From Xanthomonas bonasiae (lineage in GTDB: Bacteria; Pseudomonadota; Gammaproteobacteria; Xanthomonadales; Xanthomonadaceae), in the NCBI RefSeq assembly GCF_017163705.1, contig NZ_JAFIWB010000003.1, positions 124,001-188,000 on the forward strand: a DNA stretch of 64,000 bases, read 5' to 3'. The position numbers were made by a program, and so were the translations under genes. This document shows, piece by piece, positions 27,639 to 35,987 of this stretch; position 1 is the stretch's first letter, and each line of letters opens with the position of its first letter. Under the pieces are notes generated by a model. The model was not told the DNA's origin. It saw nothing but the letters and a program-made list of their open reading frames with translations, and made no database searches.

Positions 27639-28679
27639 ATGCCGACTTCCACGCTGCACAACGTGCGCTTCGCCGGCATGGCGACCTGCGTGCCCAAGCG
27701 CGTCGTCTCCAACCTGACCGATTGCCGGCCGCAGATCCGTTCCGAGCGCGAGCGGCTGGTGCGCAACATCGGCATCGAGACCCGGCGCATGGCGCAGGAG
27801 TGGCAGTGTTTTTCCGACCTGGCGTTCGACGCGGCGCAGGTATTGATCGAACGGCTGCAATGGCAGCGCGAGGAAATCGATGCGCTGATCGTGGTCACCC
27901 AGTCGCCGGACTATCCGATCCCGGCGACCGCGATCATCCTGCAGGACCGGCTGGGCCTGTCGCATGCCACCGTCGCCTTCGATGTCAACCTGGGCTGCTC
28001 GGCCTATCCGTTCGGCATCAACCTGCTGGGCTCGATGATCGCCGCCGGCGGGGTCAAGAAGGGCCTGCTGCTGGTGGGCGACCGCAGCGCCAACCTGGAG
28101 GACCCGATCTTCTCCGATTCCGGCACCGCCACCGCGCTGGAATTCAGCGCCGACGCCGCGCCGATGTATTTCGACCTCAACAGCGACGGCAGCGGCTACA
28201 AGGCGATCATCCTGCCGGTCGGCGGACAGCGCGAGCCGGTCGGCGTTCAACACCTGATTCCCTATCGTGAGAACGAGAAGGATCGTTGGCACCAGGCGAT
28301 TGACCTACAGCTTGATGGGCCCGCGGTGCTGAGCTTCTCGACTCAGCGCGTGCCACCGGCAGTGGAAAAGTTGATCAATTACGCGGGCGTGGGCAAGGAC
28401 GACATCGACTACTTCGTGTTCCACCAGGCCAACCGGATGATCAACGAGACCATCCGCAAGAAGCTCAGCCTGCCGGTGGAGAAGGTGCCCTCGACCCTGC
28501 GCGACTTCGGCAACACCAGCGGCGCCTCGCTGCCGGTCACCATGACCGCACGCATCAACAAGGAACTGGAATCGGGCCGCAAGCGCGTGCTGCTGTGCGG
28601 CTTCGGCATCGGCCTGTCGTGGGGTACCTGCCTGATTGATATCGAGGGCGCGGTGTTTCCGGAGTTGATCGAGTCGTGA
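27639..28679 (+). CDS. 3-oxoacyl-ACP synthase III (FabH-like)
   Basis: A 346-residue thiolase-fold condensing enzyme with the KAS III triad Cys120 (DVNLGCSAYPF), His262 (FVFHQANRM) and Asn292 (GNTSGAS). It should condense an acyl-CoA starter with malonyl-ACP to a 3-ketoacyl-ACP, here probably on the ACP encoded just upstream. The following SDRs could reduce the product to a 3-hydroxyacyl group. In P. syringae, KAS III and reductase genes accompany the genes for flagellin viosamine, which carries a 3-hydroxybutyryl-type group. The stop overlaps the next gene (GTGA). Confidence 0.9.
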   Translation: MPTSTLHNVRFAGMATCVPKRVVSNLTDCRPQIRSERERLVRNIGIETRRMAQEWQCFSDLAFDAAQVLIERLQWQREEIDALIVVTQSPDYPIPATAIILQDRLGLSHATVAFDVNLGCSAYPFGINLLGSMIAAGGVKKGLLLVGDRSANLEDPIFSDSGTATALEFSADAAPMYFDLNSDGSGYKAIILPVGGQREPVGVQHLIPYRENEKDRWHQAIDLQLDGPAVLSFSTQRVPPAVEKLINYAGVGKDDIDYFVFHQANRMINETIRKKLSLPVEKVPSTLRDFGNTSGASLPVTMTARINKELESGRKRVLLCGFGIGLSWGTCLIDIEGAVFPELIES

Positions 28680-29449
28680 GTGCAGCCATCGATCCGAACG
28701 ACCCATTCTCGTTGCAGGGCAAACGCATTCTGGTCACCGGTGCATCGTCAGGCATCGGACGGCAGATCGCGCTGAGCTGCGCGCAGATCGGCGCACAGTT
28801 GGTCATCAGCGGCCGCGACGAAGGCCGCCTGGCCGAGACCTTCGCCACACTTGAAGGCACAGGGCATGAGCAGGTGATCGCCAACCTGGACAAGCAGGAG
28901 GACATCGACCATCTCGTGGCTTCGGTCGGTCTCCTGGATGGCGTCGCGCACGCGGCCGGAATCGCCCGGCTGGCGCCGTTCCGGCTAATGAACCGAGCGC
29001 ATCTGGACGAAACCTTCGCCAGCAATGTCTATGCGCCACTGCTGCTGACGCGCGGCCTGCTGGCGAAGAAACGCATCAACGCCAACGGCTCGATCCTATT
29101 CATCTCCGCCGTGGGCTCGCACGTCGGTCCTGTCGCCACTGCCGCCTACTCTGCCAGCAAGGCAGCCCTGCTCGGCGCAATGCGTACGCTGGCGCTGGAA
29201 GTGGCCAAGCAGGGTATCCGCGCCAACTGCATCGCGCCCGGTTATGTGCGCACCCCAATGCTCGACGGGCTCAACCAAAGTGGCGGCAACATCGACGAGC
29301 ACGCGAAGCTGACTCCGCTTGGACTGGGCGAACCGGAAGACGTGGCTTATGCGGCAGTGTTCTACCTGTCCGACGCCAGTCGCTGGGTCACCCGCAACTA
29401 CTTCGTCGTTGACGGTGGTCTGACCGTGCCGATGGACATCTACGCATGA
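28676..29449 (+). CDS. SDR-family oxidoreductase 1 (FabG-like)
   Basis: A 257-residue classical short-chain dehydrogenase: TGASSGIG nucleotide-binding loop (21-28), Ser144, and the catalytic Y158-xxx-K162 in YSASK. It starts at a GTG in a 4-base overlap with the KAS III gene. A likely role is reduction of the 3-ketoacyl-ACP, but acting on a keto sugar is also possible. It is a close paralogue of the next gene, including near-identical TGASSGIG, LSDASRWVT and C-terminal DGG segments, so the pair probably arose by duplication. Confidence 0.88.
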   Translation: MSAAIDPNDPFSLQGKRILVTGASSGIGRQIALSCAQIGAQLVISGRDEGRLAETFATLEGTGHEQVIANLDKQEDIDHLVASVGLLDGVAHAAGIARLAPFRLMNRAHLDETFASNVYAPLLLTRGLLAKKRINANGSILFISAVGSHVGPVATAAYSASKAALLGAMRTLALEVAKQGIRANCIAPGYVRTPMLDGLNQSGGNIDEHAKLTPLGLGEPEDVAYAAVFYLSDASRWVTRNYFVVDGGLTVPMDIYA

Positions 29450-30198
29450 GCAATCCGACTCGCAAAGCCTTTTCCCTAGAGGGCAAGACCATCCTGGTCA
29501 CCGGCGCGTCGTCCGGCATTGGCCAGGAAATCGCACTCACCTGCGCACGGCGCGGCGCGCGACTGATCGTCAGCGGTCGCGATGCCGCGCGTCTCCAGAC
29601 CACCCATGCGCAGCTGGCAGGAGACGGGCATGTGCAGGTGCAGGCCGACCTGACTGTTGCGGAGGACCGGGAGCGCCTGGTGCAAGCCAGCCAGCGCATC
29701 GACGGCGTGGTGCATTGCTTCGGCGGACAGATGCTGTCACCGATCCGCCAGCTGAAAGAAGAGCTGATGACGCGCATATACGAGGTTCATTTCCTGGCCC
29801 CGGTCATGCTGACCCAGCGTCTGCTGCAGGCCAATGCCATCACCGCGCAAGGCTCCATCGTGTTCATGCTATCCACCTCGGCGCACATTGGCACACGCGG
29901 CGTGGGGCCATACTCGGCAATGAAGTCCGGCCTGCTGGGCATTATCCGCTGCTTGGCGCTGGAACAGGCGAGGCACCGCATGAGAGTCAACGGGATTTCG
30001 CCATCGGTCGTGCCCACCCCGCGCCTTTGGGGCGAGGACAACGAGCATAACGAACCACTGAAGCAGCAACGCGCGCGCCATCCATTGGGTCTGGGTACAC
30101 CGCAAGATGTCGCCAACGCTGCGGTCTATTTGCTGTCCGACGCCAGCCGCTGGGTCACCGGCACCAGCCTGGTCATGGACGGCGGGGCGGTGCTGTGA
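29446..30198 (+). CDS. SDR-family oxidoreductase 2 (FabG-like paralogue)
   Basis: A 250-residue SDR with TGASSGIG (19-26) and Y156-xxx-K160 (YSAMK). It differs from its neighbour in the segment after the fourth strand, where the usual NNAG-like motif reads CFGGQ against HAAGI in the first copy, and around the substrate loop. The two copies have therefore probably diverged in substrate, for instance one on the ACP-bound ketone and one on a sugar. It overlaps both neighbours and is translationally coupled. Confidence 0.85.
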   Translation: MSNPTRKAFSLEGKTILVTGASSGIGQEIALTCARRGARLIVSGRDAARLQTTHAQLAGDGHVQVQADLTVAEDRERLVQASQRIDGVVHCFGGQMLSPIRQLKEELMTRIYEVHFLAPVMLTQRLLQANAITAQGSIVFMLSTSAHIGTRGVGPYSAMKSGLLGIIRCLALEQARHRMRVNGISPSVVPTPRLWGEDNEHNEPLKQQRARHPLGLGTPQDVANAAVYLLSDASRWVTGTSLVMDGGAVL

Positions 30199-30839
30199 TG
30201 GAACGGGCACTCATTATCGGCGCCGGCGGCTGGGGCCGCGAAGTCCTGGAGCAAATGCATGACGACGTCGGGCATGGCAAGGACTGGCTGATCGGCGGGT
30301 TCCTGGACAGCCGCGCCGATATCCTCGACCGCTATGACGTCGACACGCCGATCATTGGCGATCCGATGAGTTACCTGCCACAGCCTGACGATGTATTCGT
30401 CTGTGCGATGGGCAACCCCTACGACCGCCACCGCTACGCTCTGCCGATCCTCGAGAAAGGCGGGCGGTTCATTCCCATCCTTACCGACGTCCGCCTGGGT
30501 CGGCGGGTGCACTTCGGCCAGGGCTGCTTCTTTGGCCTGCTGGTCCAGTCCGGGCCGGACGTGCGCATCGGCGACTTCGTCACCATCCACGCCCAGAGCA
30601 TGCTCGGGCACGACGTAAGCATCGGCGACTACGTGCACGTTGGCGCAATGGCCTTCATGGGCGGCGGCGTCCAGATTGGCAACTTCGTCACCGTACATCC
30701 GCGTGCCACCCTGATGCCAGGCGTCAAGGTTGGTGACGGCGCAGTCATCGGGGCCGGCGCGGTGGTCATGAAAGACGTACCAGCCGGCGCCAGTGTGTTC
30801 GGCAACCCTGCCCGCATCGTGTTCCAGAAAGACATTTGA
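30198..30839 (+). CDS. NeuD/PglD-family sugar acyltransferase
   Basis: A 213-residue two-part enzyme. The N-terminal Rossmann-like domain begins ALIIGAGGWGREVLEQ and may bind the nucleotide sugar. The C-terminal left-handed beta-helix has hexapeptide repeats (VRIGDFVTIHAQ, VSIGDYVHVGAMAF, VQIGNFVTVHPRA). Such enzymes N- or O-acylate amino sugars; a natural donor here is the acyl-ACP made by the upstream genes. The ATG at 30198 overlaps the previous stop (TGATG); an in-frame GTG at 30195 is an alternative. Confidence 0.87.
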   Translation: MERALIIGAGGWGREVLEQMHDDVGHGKDWLIGGFLDSRADILDRYDVDTPIIGDPMSYLPQPDDVFVCAMGNPYDRHRYALPILEKGGRFIPILTDVRLGRRVHFGQGCFFGLLVQSGPDVRIGDFVTIHAQSMLGHDVSIGDYVHVGAMAFMGGGVQIGNFVTVHPRATLMPGVKVGDGAVIGAGAVVMKDVPAGASVFGNPARIVFQKDI

Positions 30840-31999
30840 CAAGGCAGTTATTCATGCGCTCGCGAATGCACCCCAGGTACTACCTGTCGCCGGAGATTTT
30901 TTCCCGCGAGCAGGAAAAGATCTTTCGCAAGGTTTGGCTTTTCGCCGGTCTGAAGACCCTGCTGACGGAGAACAACAGCTTCATCACCCGCAAGATCGCC
31001 GGCATCCCGGTCGTCATCCAGAATTTCAACGGCCAGTTGCGCGCATTCGAGAACGTGTGTCTGCACCGCAGCGCGCCGCTCCAGACCGCGCCCACCGGAC
31101 GACGTCCGCTGGTATGCCCCTACCACGCTTGGAGCTACGACCAGGACGGCGCGATCAAGAACATCCCCGAATGTCGTGCCCTGTATCGCATAAGCCAGGC
31201 CGAACAGCAGAAACTCCGGCTGCGGGAGTTCGCCCTGCACGCGATCGGCAACGTGCTGTTCGTCAACCTGGACAGTGACCCGATGCCGATCGAGGAGCAG
31301 TTCCCCGCGCACTTCATCTCCATGTTGGAAAGCAGCTCCAACCTGTACGACGGCGAGGTGATGGTGACCACCTGGCACTGCAAGTTCAACTGGAAGCTGG
31401 CGTACGAGAACCTTCGCGACGCCAATCACCCGCGCTTTGTCCATCCCAAGAGCCTCGCCCGGGAATTCGACTTCATCCCCTACGTCGATACTGAACTGGC
31501 GGCCGAAGGCCTCCGTCCCCTGGCCGATACCAGCCCCGCCGGGCTACGCGCGGAGATGCGCCGCTTCAGCTCGGCCGGCGCTGACGCGCCGATCACCGAG
31601 CCCAAGCCTCTGCCATTCCATGACATGGTCGAGCGCTGGGGGAAACAGGACGCCTATTTCAACTGGCTGGCGTTTCCCAACATGCATATCGCCTGCCCCA
31701 ACGGCGGCTATTCCTTCACTCTGGAACATCACATCCCCGTGGCCCCGGACAGGACCGATCTGGAAATCTATTGGTTCACCACGCGCAAGAAGAAGCCTTA
31801 TGCCTTTTCCAGCTGGAACCTGCTCTCGCACATGCATGGCAGCCGGCTGGTGACAGGCGAGGACGTGGAGATCATGGAACATGTGCAATCAGCGCTGCAC
31901 ATGGACGCACCGATGCCGACCCAGGGGGTCTACGAGTTCACCAACCGCTTGGTGGAGCGCTGGTACGCAACACTGATGGAGACAGAACATGGCCTCTAG
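30836..31999 (+). CDS. Rieske non-heme iron oxygenase
   Basis: A 387-residue alpha subunit of an aromatic-ring-hydroxylase-type oxygenase. The Rieske cluster ligands are C75-x-H77 (NVCLHRSAP) and C94-xx-H97 (VCPYHAWSY). The mononuclear iron site is D195, H198 and H203 (NLRDANHPRFVH), with a C-terminal acidic ligand in GEDVEIMEHVQ. It looks most like the choline-monooxygenase/demethylase branch. It starts at a TTG overlapping the previous stop; the ATG at 30854 is an alternative. No ferredoxin or reductase gene is nearby, so electrons must come from elsewhere. Its place inside the sugar operon suggests hydroxylation or oxidative demethylation of the glycan or its acyl group. Confidence 0.88.
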   Translation: MTRQLFMRSRMHPRYYLSPEIFSREQEKIFRKVWLFAGLKTLLTENNSFITRKIAGIPVVIQNFNGQLRAFENVCLHRSAPLQTAPTGRRPLVCPYHAWSYDQDGAIKNIPECRALYRISQAEQQKLRLREFALHAIGNVLFVNLDSDPMPIEEQFPAHFISMLESSSNLYDGEVMVTTWHCKFNWKLAYENLRDANHPRFVHPKSLAREFDFIPYVDTELAAEGLRPLADTSPAGLRAEMRRFSSAGADAPITEPKPLPFHDMVERWGKQDAYFNWLAFPNMHIACPNGGYSFTLEHHIPVAPDRTDLEIYWFTTRKKKPYAFSSWNLLSHMHGSRLVTGEDVEIMEHVQSALHMDAPMPTQGVYEFTNRLVERWYATLMETEHGL

Positions 32000-32612
32000 A
32001 TGCGTCATCGGAACCGGCATCTGCCTGAATCAGGTTTTCAATGCCTGGAGGCAGGCCGAGCCGCAGGCCGAGGTGCGCAAGGTCGAGGTTTCGCTACGCG
32101 CCGACTACGGCTTCGACCCGGACGCACTGGATGGCCTTGACCCGGCTGCGGACAGGCTGTTCATCGCCTACGACGAACGCTTCGGCAACTTCAAGCGCAT
32201 GGAGCTGATGCAACTGGCGATGGAGCGCGGCTTTAGCCTGGAGCCTTTCGTCAGCACGTCGGCCGTGGTTGCTGCCGATGCGGTGATCGGCCGCAACTGC
32301 TTCATCGGCGACGGCGTGGTGGTCGGCGCGGGCAGCCGTATCGACTACAACACCGTGCTGCATAGCGGGGTCAAGATCGGCGCTGGCGCGCATCTGCGCC
32401 CCTCATGTTGGTGCGACATCGGCGTAAGCATCGGCCACGGCGCGGAAATCGGCGCGCACGCCATCTTGCGCATGGGAGCGGTGGTCGGCCCTGGCGTCCG
32501 GATCGGCCGCCACTGCGAACTGGGCTGGCCACGCCTGTATGACCGGGACGTGCCCAGCCGCACGGTGTACGACACCCGCTATGACGAGCCCATCCATGTC
32601 TATGGCCTTTGA
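31989..32612 (+). CDS. Hexapeptide-repeat acyltransferase-like protein
   Basis: A 207-residue protein with a short N-terminal alpha/beta part and a left-handed beta-helix (about 95-190) built of hexapeptide repeats (AVIGRNCFIGDGVVVGAGSR, VKIGAGAHLRPS, VSIGHGAEIGAHAI, VRIGRHCELG). It overlaps the Rieske gene by 11 bases. It may add a second acyl group or act as an isomerase; the family does not fix the substrate. It is the last clearly intact gene of the coupled block. Confidence 0.82.
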   Translation: MASRCVIGTGICLNQVFNAWRQAEPQAEVRKVEVSLRADYGFDPDALDGLDPAADRLFIAYDERFGNFKRMELMQLAMERGFSLEPFVSTSAVVAADAVIGRNCFIGDGVVVGAGSRIDYNTVLHSGVKIGAGAHLRPSCWCDIGVSIGHGAEIGAHAILRMGAVVGPGVRIGRHCELGWPRLYDRDVPSRTVYDTRYDEPIHVYGL

Positions 32613-33102
32613 CTTCAAGGGAGCCGCACGAAAAGCCCACGCGCTGAAAAGCGGAGAGAAAGATCGCGCCCTCGACCAGAACCTGATCGGCACCGACCAC
32701 TTGTGCCGATCTGGTCTGGCCGCACGCGCACTTCGATGCCGACCTGCGTCTGATGGGCAACGCGTTTATCGGCCCAGCTGCGGGCGTCCGGCATCCACAT
32801 CGGTCCAGGCAGCTGGCTGGGGCAGCAGGTGATCGCCGAACAGGATGTGCGTGCAGGTGCCCGCGCGCCCTGCATGCTGGCATCCATCTCGGGCGCGGCA
32901 TGGAGATCGACCAAGGCAGCACCAGGGCAGCGGCAGCATCGCGCGAAGCAAGGCAACAATCGGACGACACTGCGCATGGCTGTTGCCGGGGGTGCTGCCC
33001 GACACGCCACCGAATCGTTGTGGATGCAACGCGCTGATGCCGCGCGGCATTCATATCCCGGGCTCAGCGCCAGATGAACATTCTGACCCGCCATTACAGT
33101 GA
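32596..33102 (+). pseudogene. Decayed hexapeptide acyltransferase gene
   Basis: An ATG at 32596 or 32602 opens a frame (AFDFKGAARKAHALKSGEKD) that loses its sense near 32695. The next plausible piece (DLVWPHAHFDADLRLMGNAF) is in another frame. From about 32785 a third frame gives GIHIGPGSWLGQQVIAEQD, and from about 32900 yet another gives ARSKATIGRHCAWLL and ends in PRGIHIPGSAPDE. Read across the shifts, it resembles a maltose/galactoside-type acetyltransferase. At least three frame changes make it non-functional. A 26-codon open frame at 33074 overlaps its end and is probably meaningless. Confidence 0.7.
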
Positions 33103-33144
33103 ACAGGATCTGCTCGACGGCGAAGCCACCAAGGAACCATCACC

Positions 33145-34419
33145 ATGGCCTTAACCACCGGCTCCATCGCACGAGCCCGCATCAAATATCCGGGACTGGA
33201 TCCGGCCAGGACCAAGCTGATCGGCTGGGGCGCGGGGCAGTTCTTCCGCGATTTCTATCCTAGCGTCAGCGGTCAATTGGACATGCAGTACACGATCTGT
33301 CCACGCAGCGAGAACCAGGGAACCACCGTGCACGGCGTCGCGGTGCGCCCGCCAGCCGCGCTGGAAGAAGAGTCGGTCGACGATGTGCTGATCGTGATCT
33401 TTTCCAACCACTACCCCGAAGTGATGAACCAGATCCACAGGTTGCATGGCAACTGGCGCACCGTGCGGGCCGTGGACTGCAACGACGCCGACGTCGCCCT
33501 GCTTGAAGAACTGCAGGACGTCTCGAACCTGCTGCCGGACCTGCGCCTGTCGCGCAGCCTGCAGGTTCCGAAGACCGGCATCTTCGTGCAGGGACTGGCA
33601 TTCGACTTCACCCCCCTGTTACTGGCCTGGAACCGCCTGCACTACCCGACCGCCTACCAGTGCATGGTGACCTGGGAGCATCAATCCGGCGAACTGCTGG
33701 ACCGCTGCCGTCCGTGGCTGGACGAATTGATCCTCGTACCCCAACCGGACAACCTCGGCCTGCACTATCGCAACGCGGTGCTGCGCTCGGCACGTCTCGG
33801 AGCCGAGCATTTGGCGCAAAAGGGCATCGCCTTCGCGGTGCGCTGCCGCAGCGACAACATCCTGCACGGGTCGATCCACCAGGCCATCGACGCGTACTTC
33901 CGCGGCACGCGCAACCGCGGAAAGATCGCGGTCTCACTGGCGGCGTCGTGGCAGCACATGCCGTTCCATTTCTCTGAAAAGGCGATGCTGGCCAGGACCG
34001 AGGACATGCTGGCGCTGTGGTCGATGGCGGAAGACCCGCGGCCGCCAAGCTTCGCCGACGACGAACTGTCGCCGATGCTGGAGCTGGCGCCGCATCGTCA
34101 CTTCCAGGAACTGAGCCAGTACACCTTCGAGTCCTCGCTGTGGCGGGACTACGCGCGGCGCCTGGGTTTCGCCACGGAAACGCTGGTTGACGGATACCGG
34201 TTCGCCCAATCGCGCCTGCTTGCGCTGGAACCGCATCTGAGCTGGTCCTCGCTGAAATTCGTGCCGTTGTTCAACGTGCAGCGCGATACCGGCTACTCGT
34301 TCTCGATGGAAAGCTGGAACCGCTTGATCAGCGAGGGCGATGCGGCACTGGAACGGGCGGATGCGGTCAGCAGACTGCAGATCAATTCGACCGACTACTG
34401 GCAAGGCCGCGCCGGTTGA
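33145..34419 (+). CDS. WavE-like glycan synthesis protein with N-terminal Rossmann-like module
   Basis: A 424-residue protein. Residues about 155-400 resemble the WavE lipopolysaccharide-synthesis family (AYQCMVTWEHQSGELLD, RCRPWLDELILVPQPDN, AFAVRCRSDNIL), possibly a glycosyltransferase. The first 120 residues (TKLIGWGAGQFFRDFYPSVS, then VDDVLIVIFSNHYPEVMNQI) form a separate Rossmann-like module that also begins the two long FkbM proteins downstream. No signal peptide or membrane span is seen. It follows the acyltransferase pseudogene and precedes a cytidylyltransferase. Confidence 0.65.
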   Translation: MALTTGSIARARIKYPGLDPARTKLIGWGAGQFFRDFYPSVSGQLDMQYTICPRSENQGTTVHGVAVRPPAALEEESVDDVLIVIFSNHYPEVMNQIHRLHGNWRTVRAVDCNDADVALLEELQDVSNLLPDLRLSRSLQVPKTGIFVQGLAFDFTPLLLAWNRLHYPTAYQCMVTWEHQSGELLDRCRPWLDELILVPQPDNLGLHYRNAVLRSARLGAEHLAQKGIAFAVRCRSDNILHGSIHQAIDAYFRGTRNRGKIAVSLAASWQHMPFHFSEKAMLARTEDMLALWSMAEDPRPPSFADDELSPMLELAPHRHFQELSQYTFESSLWRDYARRLGFATETLVDGYRFAQSRLLALEPHLSWSSLKFVPLFNVQRDTGYSFSMESWNRLISEGDAALERADAVSRLQINSTDYWQGRAG

Positions 34420-34458
34420 GCGCTGCACCCAAGACTTTCGGATGCAAGGAAGATTTTC

Positions 34459-35214
34459 ATGAACTACGCCATCGTCATTCCCGCGCGCCGCGATTCCTCG
34501 CGCCTGCCTGGCAAGCCGCTGCTCGAGCTCGGCGGCATTCCCATGATCGTGCGGACCTATCGCCAATGCGCGCAGGCCGCGCCAGCCGAGCGGATCGTGG
34601 TCGCCACCGACTGTGACATGATCCGCACCGCTTGCGAGCTGGCCGGGATCCGCACGCTGATGACCTCCAGCGATTGCCTGACCGGCACCGACCGCGTTGC
34701 CGAGGTCGCGCGGCGGGTGGAGGCAGACACCTACATCAACGTGCAGGGCGACGACCCGCTGTTCAATCCCGACGACCTGCGGTTGCTGATCGACGCGGCG
34801 GCGACGGCGCCGGATGCGGTCATCAACGGCTATTGCCCAATCGCCAGCATTGAGGACTTCCGCAATCCCAGCATTCCCAAGGTGGCGGTCCGCCCCGACG
34901 GTCGTTTGCTGTACATGTCGCGCGCCTCGATTCCGATCACCAAACAAGGCGAGTTCCACCGCGCCTGGCGTCAGGTCTGCGCCTACGCCTTTCCCAGGCA
35001 GGCGCTGCAGGCGTTCGCCGCCGTCACCCGCAAGACCGCATTGGAAGAGATCGAGGACATCGAGATCCTGCGCTTCCTGGAGCTGGGTTTCGAGGTCAGG
35101 ATGGTGCAGATGAGCGACCAATCGATCGCGGTGGATACGCCGGCCGACGTGCTGCGCGTGGAGCAGGCGCTGCGCGCCCGGCAGCACAGCGACGTGCCGG
35201 AAGCGCAATCATGA
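34459..35214 (+). CDS. KdsB-like CMP-sugar synthase
   Basis: A 251-residue nucleotidyltransferase of the CMP-Kdo synthetase family: IPARRDSSRLPGKPL for CTP binding, TGTDRVAEVA, the NVQGDDP motif (usually NVQGDEP) and IAVDTPADVLRVE near the end. It would activate a 2-keto acidic sugar with CMP. Because lipid A synthesis needs a housekeeping kdsB, usually elsewhere, this copy in a flagellar glycan island is likely a specialised paralogue. An AAGGAAG ribosome site precedes it, and it overlaps the next gene by 4 bases. Confidence 0.85.
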   Translation: MNYAIVIPARRDSSRLPGKPLLELGGIPMIVRTYRQCAQAAPAERIVVATDCDMIRTACELAGIRTLMTSSDCLTGTDRVAEVARRVEADTYINVQGDDPLFNPDDLRLLIDAAATAPDAVINGYCPIASIEDFRNPSIPKVAVRPDGRLLYMSRASIPITKQGEFHRAWRQVCAYAFPRQALQAFAAVTRKTALEEIEDIEILRFLELGFEVRMVQMSDQSIAVDTPADVLRVEQALRARQHSDVPEAQS

Positions 35215-35984
35215 GCGCTACGTCCGACCATCCGACCAACCCGCACTCTCCCGCCTGCGGTTCTGCAGACGCCAGAAACGCCGAGCACGCCCTCGCCTAT
35301 TCGCCACGCGCGTTCTTCGATCGTCTGCTCGGCACGCAAACGCCCGTCGTGCTTGACGTCGGTGCGCATCGTGGCGAATCGATCCGTTTCTTCAAAGCGA
35401 TCTATCCGCAGTGCCACCTGTATTCTTTCGAGCCAGATCCGCATAACTTCGCCGAGCTGGAAAAAGTATCCACGCAGTTCGGCACTGTCGCGGTGCAGGT
35501 GGCGCTGGGCGAGAAGAAAGAGCAGTGCCGCTACTACCGGCAAGGCATCTCCCATCTGGGAGGCTTGCTGCCGATCGACCCGCAATCGCGCGATTCGCTG
35601 GGCTACGCCCGAAACGCGGCCAACGAGGCGATCGAGGTCCGCAAGACCTCGCTTGATCTGGCCTGCGCCGAACTGGGCATCGACCACGTGCATATCCTCA
35701 AGATCGACGTGCAAGGCTACGAAAGCCAGGTACTGCAAGGCTGCACGCGGATGCTGCGGCACACCGATTGCGCGGTGATCGAGATCGGACTTTACGACTT
35801 CTACGGCAAGACCAGCAGTTTCGTCGAGGTGGTCAACCTGATGCACGCTGCGGGCTTCTCGCTGTGGGACATCGCCAAACTGTCGAAGAACCCCAAGAGC
35901 CTGCGCACCGACTGGATCGAGGTCGTGTACCGCCGCGACAATGCAGTAACGCAGGAGCCGGGCGAGTTTCTTTCAAAATCATAG
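35211..35984 (+). CDS. FkbM-family methyltransferase 1
   Basis: A 257-residue SAM-dependent methyltransferase: DVGAHRGES for SAM binding, SFEPDPHNF, and the FkbM motif LKIDVQGYESQVLQG. FkbM enzymes methylate sugar hydroxyls or related groups, so it could O-methylate the flagellin sugar. It overlaps the cytidylyltransferase (ATGA) and shares its base composition, so it belongs to the older part of the island. Confidence 0.87.
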   Translation: MSATSDHPTNPHSPACGSADARNAEHALAYSPRAFFDRLLGTQTPVVLDVGAHRGESIRFFKAIYPQCHLYSFEPDPHNFAELEKVSTQFGTVAVQVALGEKKEQCRYYRQGISHLGGLLPIDPQSRDSLGYARNAANEAIEVRKTSLDLACAELGIDHVHILKIDVQGYESQVLQGCTRMLRHTDCAVIEIGLYDFYGKTSSFVEVVNLMHAAGFSLWDIAKLSKNPKSLRTDWIEVVYRRDNAVTQEPGEFLSKS

Positions 35985-35987
35985 AAC

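Noticed and set aside
33074-33154. 26-codon open frame starting MNILTRHYSEQDLLDGE
   Set aside because: It has a readable start but ends within the next gene, has no ribosome site and no family; probably part of the decayed segment.
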